DNA from: Pleomorphomonas koreensis DSM 23070 | GTDB taxonomy: Bacteria > Pseudomonadota > Alphaproteobacteria > Rhizobiales > Pleomorphomonadaceae | Assembly (NCBI RefSeq): GCF_000425185.1 | Contig: NZ_AULH01000001.1 | Span: forward strand, 340,395-404,394 | Direction of reading: 5' to 3' | DNA length: 64,000 nucleotides | Shown here: positions 57,208 to 64,000 of the stretch, in pieces | Numbering within the stretch: the first letter of the stretch is position 1 | How the letters are laid out: every line of letters begins with the position of its first letter | The notes under the pieces: model-generated | Told to the model about the DNA's origin: nothing | The model's input: only the letters and a program-made list of their open reading frames with translations | Databases searched by the model: none | Made by a program: the position numbers and the translations under genes

Positions 57208-58088
57208 CACTCGGCCGCCTCGCGGAACGGCACCGCCTGCCGGCGGCGGAGTTTCGGTGGCACGCCATAGGCTTTCTTGAAGGCGGTCGCGAAGCTCGAC
57301 GGCGCCGAGTAGCCGGCGATGAAGGCGGCGCAGGCGATGCTGACGCCCCGGTTGTCGAGCGCCTCGCGCGCGGCGTCGAGCCGGCGGCGGCGCACGAAGT
57401 CGAACACCGTCATGCCGTAGAGTTCCTTGAAGCAGCGCTGCACAACGCTGACCGAGGCGCCGACCGACTGCGCGACGGCGTCGATGGTCAGCGGCTCGTT
57501 GAGGTGGTCGAGCAGGAAGACGCGGATGCGCTCGCCGAGCAGCGACTGGGCCGGCCGCGGCAGCTCGTTCTCCGGCCGCCGGAGCGCCAGCGTCCGGAGC
57601 GTCAGGCAGATCAGGTCGAAGGCGCGGGCGCGGCGGTAGAGCGGCAGCGCCTCGCGCGGCACCCAGGCCGGCGGCTCGGCGGCAAGGCGGGCGAGGCGGA
57701 CGCTCTCCTCGTCGAGCCGCCAGAGGTGGCTGTTGCCGTGACCGGCGAGGAAAGTGGCGAGCGCGTCGCCGTGGGCGGCGCCCTGGAGATCGAGCGCCGA
57801 CGCCCAGTCGCTCGGCGCGGTGATCATCAGCTTGCCCATCCGGTCTTCCGACCAGGCGATCTGGGCAAGGCGCGCGGGGCGGGTCAGCGTCAGGGCGAGC
57901 GCCACCGGGCCGCCGTCGGCCGAGACGTCGAAGCGCCGGCCATCGATCTCGAAGCGCTGCCAGCCGCGAAGGTAGACGAACAGGCGGAAGCCCGGCCGGA
58001 TCTCCCGCAGGGGTCGCGGGCCGGCCGCAACCGGCGCCAACCGGCAGGCGAGCGAGATGCCGTCGTGATCCGATGCTGACAGTTCCAT
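57207..58088 (-). CDS. AraC family transcriptional regulator
   Basis: The 293-residue protein has an N-terminal ligand-sensing region and a C-terminal AraC domain with two HTH motifs (about 190-290, TIDAVAQSVGASVSVVQRCF and IACAAFIAGYSAPSSFATAF). It resembles PchR-type regulators, which sense ferric siderophore and activate the cognate receptor. It heads the ABC operon and is divergent from the receptor gene, with a large dyad in the gap. Confidence 0.9.
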   Translation of the reverse strand: MELSASDHDGISLACRLAPVAAGPRPLREIRPGFRLFVYLRGWQRFEIDGRRFDVSADGGPVALALTLTRPARLAQIAWSEDRMGKLMITAPSDWASALDLQGAAHGDALATFLAGHGNSHLWRLDEESVRLARLAAEPPAWVPREALPLYRRARAFDLICLTLRTLALRRPENELPRPAQSLLGERIRVFLLDHLNEPLTIDAVAQSVGASVSVVQRCFKELYGMTVFDFVRRRRLDAAREALDNRGVSIACAAFIAGYSAPSSFATAFKKAYGVPPKLRRRQAVPFREAAE

Positions 58089-58247
58089 GACGCTCCCATG
58101 CCACCCGTGCGGCCGCCCGGCAACGGTCGGGAAGGCCCCGGCTGTTTACGAAAAAGAAACCGCCGTTTGCGCTGAAGCCCCCGATGTCGACAGCCTCCAG
58201 CCCCCTTGTTTATATACATGACAAAACCAGTCAAGTTTAAGGGAAAT

Positions 58248-58280
58248 CACTTATGCAATTGAGAATCATTTGCATAAGTG
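58248..58280. promoter_or_regulatory. 33-bp dyad with embedded Fur-like box between araC-type gene and receptor gene
   Basis: CACTTATGCAA and TTGCATAAGTG are perfect 11-bp arms around an 11-base spacer TTGAGAATCAT. The centre, ATTGAGAATCATT, resembles the 6-1-6 Fur/iron box. It ends 18 bases before the receptor ATG, so it covers the ribosome-binding region or a promoter start. Confidence 0.6.
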
Positions 58281-58298
58281 TGAACGGGGTGGGCGTAA

Positions 58299-60482
58299 AT
58301 GGTTGAGAAGAGCGCATTTTCAGATGATGTCCGGCGGTTTCCCAGCGGCGTGATGCTGCGCGCAGCGCTGATGGCGACGGTCTGTCTCCTCGCCGCCGGC
58401 GGCGCACAGGCCCAGTCGGCGGACGACGCCACGGCGATCGAGCCGATCGTCGTCCAGGGCTCCGGCGAGGCCGGCGACGGCCCGGTGAAGGGCTATGTCG
58501 CCAGGCGCTCGAAGACCGCAACCAAGACCGACGTGCCGCTCGACAGGACGCCGCAGTCGGTGTCCGTGGTCACCGCCGACCAGATGGCCGACCAGGGAGT
58601 CAAGTCGGTGGCCGAGGCGCTGCGCTACACGCCCGGCCTGTTCGCCGAATACCGCGGCGCCTCCAACCTCCACGACGAGACCTTCCTGCGCGGCTACTAC
58701 TACGCGCCGCGCTTCCTCGACGGCCTGCTGTTCGGCTCCAACTCGCTCGGCCAGGTCGATCCCTATCTCCTGGAGCGCGTCGAGGTGCTGAAGGGGCCGT
58801 CGTCGGTGCTCTACGGCGAGGCGCGGCCGGGCGGTCTGATCAACCTCGTCAGCAAGCGGCCGACCGGCGAGACGGCGCGCGAGGTGCAGGCCACCGTCGG
58901 CAGCGACAACCGCGTCGAGGCGGCCTTCGACGTCATGGACAGGCTGCCGGGCAGCGACACGCTGTCCTATCGTCTGGTCGGCAAGGCGGCGCGCGTCGAC
59001 ACGCAGGAGGACGGGCTCGACACCAAGCGCTTCGCCATCGCGCCGTCGGTGATGTGGCAGCCGGACGACCAGACCAAGGTCACCGTCCACGCCTTCTATC
59101 AGAACGAGCCGGACGCCGGTTTCCGGAACTTCCGCGAGGCCAAGGGCACGCTCTACCCCACCGCCTACGGCTATGTGCCGCGCGATTTCCTGATCTCCGA
59201 TCCCCACGTCCAGAAGTCGGAGCGCCAGCAGGCGTCGATCGGCTATCAGGCCGAGCACCGCTTCGACAACGGCATCACGCTGCGCCAGAACGCCCGCCTC
59301 ACCGACATCGACACCGCCTACACCACGCTGACCTGGGGCGCCCTGCAAGCCGACGGCAAGACCATCACCCGCACCGGTTCCGGCGGCACCGAGGACATGC
59401 TGCAATTCGTCATCGACAACAGCGCCGAGGCCAGGCTTTCGACCGGCCCGCTGGAGCACACGCTGGTCGGCGGCGTCGACTACCGCTATTCGGTGGTGGA
59501 TTACGCCTGGGGCTACGACTACACGGTACCGTCGATCGACTGGACCAATCCGGTCTACAACGTCACCAGCCTCAACCTCTCCTCCGGCCGCACCGATACG
59601 AAGACCAGGGCGTCGCAGGTCGGCGTCTACCTCCAGGACCAGATCGAGGTCGGCCGGCTGAACCTGCTGTTCGGCGGCCGCCACGACTGGGCCACCACCG
59701 ACATCGACAACAACCTCTTGGGCACCACCACCAGCTTCGATTCCTCGGCCGCCACCGGCCGGGCCGGCGCCGTCTACGACCTCGGCTGGGGCCTCAAGCC
59801 CTATGTCAGCATCGCCACCTCCTTCGAGCCGGTGCTGACGGCGGCGCCGGCCGGCTCCGATCCGTTCGACCCGTCGACGGCGATCCAGTATGAGGCCGGT
59901 CTGCGCTTCTCGCCCGAGGGGTCCGGCTTCGACCTCAGCGCCGCCGTCTACCAGCTCACCCAGCAGAACGTCCTCTACCGCGAGACCAGCGCCAGCCCCT
60001 GGCAGCAGACCGGCGAGATCCGCACCCGCGGCTTCGAGCTGGAGGGCAAGGCGGCGATCACCGACAGCTTCAGCCTGATCGCCGCCTACAGCTACACCGA
60101 CCAGGAGGTGACGCAGTCGGCTCAGGCCAACATCCTTGGCAAGACGCCGGCCCGCATCCCGCTCAATCAGGCGTCGATCTGGGGCAAGTACGAGTTCGAT
60201 GACGGCCCGCTGGCCGGCCTCGGCCTCGGTCTCGGCCTGCGCTACATCGGCGAGAGCTGGGGCGACGCCACCAACACCTTCAAGGTGCCCGACACGCTGC
60301 TGCTCGACGCCTCGCTGTCCTACGACTTCGGCGCGCTCGACAAGGATTTCGAGAACGTGTCGTTGCAGGTGAACGCCACCAACCTCACCGACGAGTTCTA
60401 CACCGCCTCCTGCGCCAGCGCCTACGCCTGCTTCGTCGGCGGCGGCCGCACCGTCACCGCCACGCTGAAATACAAGTGGTGA
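58299..60482 (+). CDS. TonB-dependent siderophore receptor
   Basis: This 727-residue outer-membrane receptor imports a ferric siderophore. It has a signal peptide (to about residue 39, AGGAQAQS), a TonB-box-like region (EPIVVQGS), a plug domain with DRTPQSVSVVTADQM and RVEVLKGPSSVLYGEARPGG, and a beta-barrel ending in the aromatic KYKW. The plug pattern is of the FhuA/FpvA type (RTPQSVSVV). It is followed directly by the esterase and the binding-protein genes. The GGGGTGGG before the ATG could serve as ribosome site. Confidence 0.93.
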   Translation: MVEKSAFSDDVRRFPSGVMLRAALMATVCLLAAGGAQAQSADDATAIEPIVVQGSGEAGDGPVKGYVARRSKTATKTDVPLDRTPQSVSVVTADQMADQGVKSVAEALRYTPGLFAEYRGASNLHDETFLRGYYYAPRFLDGLLFGSNSLGQVDPYLLERVEVLKGPSSVLYGEARPGGLINLVSKRPTGETAREVQATVGSDNRVEAAFDVMDRLPGSDTLSYRLVGKAARVDTQEDGLDTKRFAIAPSVMWQPDDQTKVTVHAFYQNEPDAGFRNFREAKGTLYPTAYGYVPRDFLISDPHVQKSERQQASIGYQAEHRFDNGITLRQNARLTDIDTAYTTLTWGALQADGKTITRTGSGGTEDMLQFVIDNSAEARLSTGPLEHTLVGGVDYRYSVVDYAWGYDYTVPSIDWTNPVYNVTSLNLSSGRTDTKTRASQVGVYLQDQIEVGRLNLLFGGRHDWATTDIDNNLLGTTTSFDSSAATGRAGAVYDLGWGLKPYVSIATSFEPVLTAAPAGSDPFDPSTAIQYEAGLRFSPEGSGFDLSAAVYQLTQQNVLYRETSASPWQQTGEIRTRGFELEGKAAITDSFSLIAAYSYTDQEVTQSAQANILGKTPARIPLNQASIWGKYEFDDGPLAGLGLGLGLRYIGESWGDATNTFKVPDTLLLDASLSYDFGALDKDFENVSLQVNATNLTDEFYTASCASAYACFVGGGRTVTATLKYKW

Positions 60483-60487
60483 GGCGG

Positions 60488-62095
60488 ATGCGAAGCAGCC
60501 TGAAGGCCATGCACGCCCTGGCTTTTCTCCTCCTCTCCGGCGGCGCCTCCGCCGGGGAGGACCTCGTGCCGGGCACGCCGGTTGCCGTCGAGACGGCGGG
60601 CGAGGCCGTGACGCTGCCGTTTGCGGCGGCGCCGGGCGACTACCTGCGCGGCCGGCTCGACGTGACGGCCGGCAGCTTCGACCTCGACCTTGTCGATGCC
60701 GACGGCACGCCCTGGCGGCACCTCCTCGACGGGGTCGGCCTCTCCGGCGACTTCCAGTTCGTTGCCGGCGACACGCCGGCCGCCTTCCGCCTGCTGCCCG
60801 GCCCGGACGGTGGCGCCGGCCGCCTGACGCTCACCCTGCGCCTGCCGCTCGCCGAGCAGAGGCCGCCGGAAACCCGCTACGACAGCCCGGCTATCGCCGG
60901 AGTGGCGGCAACCGTCGCCGCCGGCGGCTCGACCGACGCCTTCTGGCGGAGCGTTGCCGCAACCGGCACGCCGCTGATCGAGCGCGCGGACGACGGCGAG
61001 ACGCTGCTCACCTTCCTCTATCGCGGCGCGGCGCGGAACGTCCGTCTGGTCGGCGCGCCTTCGGGCGACCACGAATGGCTCGACCGGCTCGGCGCCTCCG
61101 ACGTCTGGTTCAAGAGCTTCCGCGTGCCGGCCGACACGCGCCTGTCCTACCAGCTCGCGCCCGACGTGCCGGACCTGCTCGGCACGCCGCGCGAGCGGCG
61201 GGTGGCGCTGCTCGCCACGGCAGAGGCCGATCCGCTCAACCGAGCGCCCTGGCCGGCCGACGCGCCCGACCGCTTCAACATGAAGTCGACGCTGACGCTG
61301 CCCGGCGCACCAATCCAGCCGGGCATGGAGAACGCGGCGCTGCCGAAGGGCAGCTTCACCCGTTTCCGCTTCGCCTCCGGGCGGCTCGGCAACACGCGCG
61401 ACATCGCGATCTACAAGACCGCCGGCTTCGACGCCGCCGACCCCGCCGCCCTGATGCTGATCGTCTTCGACGGCCGCGCCTACCAGCGCGAGGTGCCGAC
61501 GCCGTCGATCCTCGACGCGCTGGTCGCCGACGGCCGTCTGCCGCCAGCGCTCGCCGTCTTCGTCGACAATCCTGATCCGGCGGCGCGGTCGCGCGAGCTG
61601 CCCGACAACCCGGATTTCGCCGCCGTCCTCGCCGACGACCTGTTGCCGGACATCCGCGCGCGCACCGGCTTTGCGCCGCCACCGGCGCGCACGGCGCTGG
61701 CCGGCTCGTCCTACGGCGGCCTCGCGACGCTGAACGTGGCGCTGCGGCGGCCCGACGCCTTCGGCAACGCGCTGTCGCTGTCCGGCTCGTTCTGGTGGAG
61801 CCCGCCCGGCACGCCGGCCGATACCGCCAACCTCGTCGCCCGCCGCGTCGCCACCACGGAACGGCAGCCGGTACGCGTCTTCCTGTCGGCCGGCCTGTTC
61901 GAGCGCGAGCATGGCGGCGCCGACGGCATCCTTGAAACCAGCCGCCACCTCCGCGACGTGCTGACGGCGCGCGGCTACGACGTCACCGTCCGCGAATACG
62001 CCGGCGGCCACGACTATTTCGTCTGGCGGGGCGCGCTCGCCGACGGCCTCCTTGCGCTGTTCGGCCGCCCGCCGGCCCTGAGGGATAAGCCATGA
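60488..62095 (+). CDS. Exported enterochelin-esterase-like siderophore hydrolase
   Basis: The 535-residue protein has a predicted signal peptide (MRSSLKAMHALAFLLLSGG, cleaved near SAGE), a PPC-like beta domain (about 25-125), an Fes-type N-domain (about 130-240) and an alpha/beta-hydrolase esterase domain (about 300-535). The nucleophile is S408 in GSSYGG, and H508 (GGHDYFVW) completes the triad. Fes-type enzymes cut trilactone or ester bonds of catecholate siderophores. The signal peptide suggests action in the periplasm rather than the cytoplasm. Its stop overlaps the binding-protein ATG; a GTG at 60476 would overlap the receptor gene. Confidence 0.85.
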   Translation: MRSSLKAMHALAFLLLSGGASAGEDLVPGTPVAVETAGEAVTLPFAAAPGDYLRGRLDVTAGSFDLDLVDADGTPWRHLLDGVGLSGDFQFVAGDTPAAFRLLPGPDGGAGRLTLTLRLPLAEQRPPETRYDSPAIAGVAATVAAGGSTDAFWRSVAATGTPLIERADDGETLLTFLYRGAARNVRLVGAPSGDHEWLDRLGASDVWFKSFRVPADTRLSYQLAPDVPDLLGTPRERRVALLATAEADPLNRAPWPADAPDRFNMKSTLTLPGAPIQPGMENAALPKGSFTRFRFASGRLGNTRDIAIYKTAGFDAADPAALMLIVFDGRAYQREVPTPSILDALVADGRLPPALAVFVDNPDPAARSRELPDNPDFAAVLADDLLPDIRARTGFAPPPARTALAGSSYGGLATLNVALRRPDAFGNALSLSGSFWWSPPGTPADTANLVARRVATTERQPVRVFLSAGLFEREHGGADGILETSRHLRDVLTARGYDVTVREYAGGHDYFVWRGALADGLLALFGRPPALRDKP

Positions 62096-62997
62096 CCGGA
62101 ACCTTCCGCCTCCTCCTCGCCCCCGTCCTGCTGCTTGCCGGCCTCGCGACGGCCGGCGCCGTCGAGATCACCGACGCGCAAGGGACGCGCGATCTGCCGG
62201 ACCGACCCGAGACCGTCGTCGTCTTCGATCTCGCTGCCCTCGACACGCTCGACGCGCTGGGCGTCGCCGTGAAGGGCGTGCCCGACTGGGCGATGACCAG
62301 CGACCTCGAAAAATACCGCGGCGACGGTTACGCCAAGGTCGGCTCGCTTTTCGAGCCGGACTTCGAGGCAGTGGCCGCCCTTGAACCCGACCTGATCATC
62401 GTCGGCGGCCGCAGCCAGAAGCATTTCGCCGCCTTGTCGGAGATTGCGCCGGTGCTCGATCTGACGCCCGACAATGCCGACTTCCGCGGCTCGGTGAAGC
62501 GCAATGCCGAGGCGATCGGCACGCTGTTCGGCAAGGAGGCGGAGGTGGCCGAGCGGCTTCAGAGGCTCGACGCCACCACCGCCCGTCTCCGGCAGATGAC
62601 CGCCGGGGCGGGCAGGGGCCTTGTGGTGCTGACCACCGGCGGCAAGATCAGCGCCTACGGCCCCGGCTCGCGCTTCTCGGAGGTCCACGACCTCTACGGC
62701 CTCGCCGCCGCCGACCCGACCATCGAGGCCGCCACCCACGGCCAGGTGATCTCCTGGGAATACATCCTGAAGGTCAATCCCGACTGGCTGATCGTCATCG
62801 ACCGCGACGCCGCCATCGGCAAGGCCGAGACGCCGGCCCGCGCCCTGCTCGACAATGAACTGATCAACCGCACCCGCGCTGCTCAGGCCGGTCACATCGT
62901 CTACCTCGATCCGGTCGCCATGTATCTGACCAGCTCCGGCCTGCGCGCCGAGCAGTCGATCGCTGACAGCTTCGTCGCTGCCTTCGAGCGGCCGTGA
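62092..62997 (+). CDS. Periplasmic siderophore-binding protein (CeuE/FatB type)
   Basis: The 301-residue protein has a signal peptide (to about residue 23) and a type III binding-protein fold with the helix-linker-helix pattern of siderophore binders (FEAVAALEPDLIIVGGRSQ, ISAYGPGSRFSEVHDLYGLA, LDPVAMYLTSSGL). It belongs to the CeuE/FatB/VctP group, which binds iron held by tetradentate or linear catecholates. It should deliver the ligand to the leftward permeases. It overlaps the esterase gene by four bases, so both periplasmic proteins are made together. Confidence 0.9.
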   Translation: MTGTFRLLLAPVLLLAGLATAGAVEITDAQGTRDLPDRPETVVVFDLAALDTLDALGVAVKGVPDWAMTSDLEKYRGDGYAKVGSLFEPDFEAVAALEPDLIIVGGRSQKHFAALSEIAPVLDLTPDNADFRGSVKRNAEAIGTLFGKEAEVAERLQRLDATTARLRQMTAGAGRGLVVLTTGGKISAYGPGSRFSEVHDLYGLAAADPTIEAATHGQVISWEYILKVNPDWLIVIDRDAAIGKAETPARALLDNELINRTRAAQAGHIVYLDPVAMYLTSSGLRAEQSIADSFVAAFERP

Positions 62998-63023
62998 TCC
63001 CCCTCCCGCCTCGGACCCTTGCC

Positions 63024-63470
63024 ATGATCCGCTTGCGTCTCCTGCCGGCCGCTCTCCTGTTGCTCGCCACGCCGTCCTTCGCCCAATCGTCCTCTCCTTC
63101 CGGCGGCACCTTTTCCCTTGAGCTGAACCGGCTGGACGGCTTTGACGGCGGTTGCCGCGTGACGCTGGTGGAGAACAACGGCACCTCCTCGGCCTTCGCC
63201 TCGCTGAAGCTGGACCTGGTGGTGTTCGGCGGCGACGGCATCGTCGGGAAGCGGGTCGGCGTCGAGGCGGGGCCGCTGAAGGCCGGCCGCACGTCGGTCC
63301 GCACCTTCGATCTCAAGGGCCTTGCCTGCGACGGCGTCGGCCGCCTGCTGATCAACGACGTGCTGTCCTGCGAGGCGGAGGGGTTCGCCACTGATGCCGC
63401 CGATGTCCCCGGCGCCTGCCTCGACGCGCTGGAGCCGCGCTCGCGCGTCTCGGCCGCCTTCGACAAGTGA
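63024..63470 (+). CDS. Small exported protein between siderophore-binding protein and ExbB
   Basis: I do not recognise a named family. The 148-residue product has a signal peptide (residues 1-21, [20 protein letters not shown]) and a beta-rich mature domain with four cysteines ([29 protein letters not shown]), likely forming two disulfides in the periplasm. Similar genes are found beside exbBD-tonB in alphaproteobacteria, so a role in the TonB energy system or in iron uptake is possible. The start at 63024 removes a 10-residue overlap leader. Confidence 0.65.
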   Translation: MIRLRLLPAALLLLATPSFAQSSSPSGGTFSLELNRLDGFDGGCRVTLVENNGTSSAFASLKLDLVVFGGDGIVGKRVGVEAGPLKAGRTSVRTFDLKGLACDGVGRLLINDVLSCEAEGFATDAADVPGACLDALEPRSRVSAAFDK

Positions 63471-63477
63471 GGGCCGG

Positions 63478-64000
63478 ATGAACCCCGATCCGGTCGCCGC
63501 CACCGCCGCCGTCGCCGCGCTGCCGCACGACCTCACCCCGCTCGGCATGTTCATGGCCGCCGATCTCGTCGTAAAGGCGGTGATGGCCGGCCTGCTGCTG
63601 GCCTCGCTCGTCACCTGGATCATCCTGTTCGGCAAGGTGGCGGAACTCGCCGCCCTCGGCCGGGCCGCCCGGCGCGGCGTGGCGGCTGTGGCGAGGGAGC
63701 CCGGCATCGCCGGCCTCGCCCGCCGGCCCCGGCTGCCGCGACCGCTCGCCCTGATGCTCGGCGAGATCGGCGAGGAGATCGCCCAGACCGGCATCGGTCC
63801 CGGCGCCGCCCCGGCCTCCGGCCTGGTCGAGCGGGTGCGCTCGCGCCTTGCCCGCCTGGAGGCGGCCGCCTCCCGTCGCGCCATGGCCGGCACCGGCCTT
63901 CTCGCCACCATCGGCTCCACCGCCCCGTTCATCGGCCTGTTCGGCACCGTCTGGGGCATCATGAACGCCTTCGTCGGCATCTCCGAAAGCCAGACCACCA
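63478..64000 (+). CDS. exbB: TonB-system energiser ExbB (3' part beyond right edge)
   Basis: The frame starts with [25 protein letters not shown] residues, has a first membrane helix ([21 protein letters not shown]), a cytoplasmic stretch and the strongly conserved [21 protein letters not shown], and stays open to the end of the window. ExbB with ExbD forms the proton-driven motor for TonB, which powers the receptor encoded upstream. The ATG at 63478 follows the previous stop by eight bases. exbD and tonB are expected beyond the edge. Confidence 0.9.
   Translation, partial: MNPDPVAATAAVAALPHDLTPLGMFMAADLVVKAVMAGLLLASLVTWIILFGKVAELAALGRAARRGVAAVAREPGIAGLARRPRLPRPLALMLGEIGEEIAQTGIGPGAAPASGLVERVRSRLARLEAAASRRAMAGTGLLATIGSTAPFIGLFGTVWGIMNAFVGISESQTT

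Overview
The window is a GC-rich bacterial chromosome segment with tightly packed, often translationally overlapping genes. Gene content points to an alphaproteobacterium of the Hyphomicrobiales (Rhizobiales): class I lysyl-tRNA synthetase, a FixL/FixJ/FixK oxygen cascade controlling a cbb3 oxidase, a succinyl-CoA-type ALA synthase, a PodJ-like polar protein, CtrA-type boxes and a cpa/tad pilus locus. The genus cannot be fixed from sequence alone; I see no rRNA, tRNA, insertion sequence, CRISPR array or phage gene.

Layout. (1) 1-9849: an autoinducer-2 (AI-2) uptake and catabolism locus. lsrK (cut by the left edge) and lsrR run leftwards; lsrF-lsrA-lsrC-lsrD-lsrB-lsrG-lsrE plus an extra short-chain dehydrogenase run rightwards. 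The intergenic region holds a recognisable sigma-70 promoter and several palindromes. LsrB carries all six known AI-2-contacting residues at the expected positions. (2) 9846-18774: housekeeping and repair: pyrD-DUF952, an SNase-like protein, lysS, a TerB-like protein, a methyltransferase, and an Lhr-type helicase translationally coupled to the PdeM nuclease. (3) 18771-27278: TSUP transporter with its TIGR02186 partner, a 1,160-residue PodJ-like Sel1/peptidoglycan-binding membrane protein, a MerR regulator, mscL and an aminotransferase. (4) 27441-42518: a complete microaerobic respiration block: fixL, fixJ, a single-domain receiver, fixK, hemN, ccoNOQP, ccoGHIS and hemA. FNR/FixK boxes lie in front of ccoN and hemA, so heme synthesis and the heme-copper oxidase appear to be switched on together at low oxygen. 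(5) 42962-45237: a CheY-like regulator, a small secreted protein, a polysaccharide deacetylase and a DMT-type membrane protein. (6) 45238-52735: a leftward tad/cpa pilus operon (cpaB, cpaC, cpaE, cpaF, tadB, tadC, tadD) lacking pilin, prepilin peptidase, cpaD and tadEFG in this window. (7) 52921-54505: alanine racemase and a YhcH-family protein. (8) 54529-64000: a siderophore system: ATPase, two permeases and an AraC regulator leftwards; rightwards a TonB-dependent receptor, an exported enterochelin-esterase-like hydrolase, a CeuE/FatB-type binding protein, a small exported protein and ExbB (cut by the right edge).

The points most worth following are: the siderophore locus, whose esterase has an export signal and overlaps the binding-protein gene, suggesting periplasmic trimming of the siderophore before capture; an apparently complete AI-2 catabolic operon with an unassigned dehydrogenase; two near-identical CtrA-like boxes in front of the pilus operon and of the PodJ-like gene; and an oxygen-response relay with an extra stand-alone receiver and an unusual FixK.
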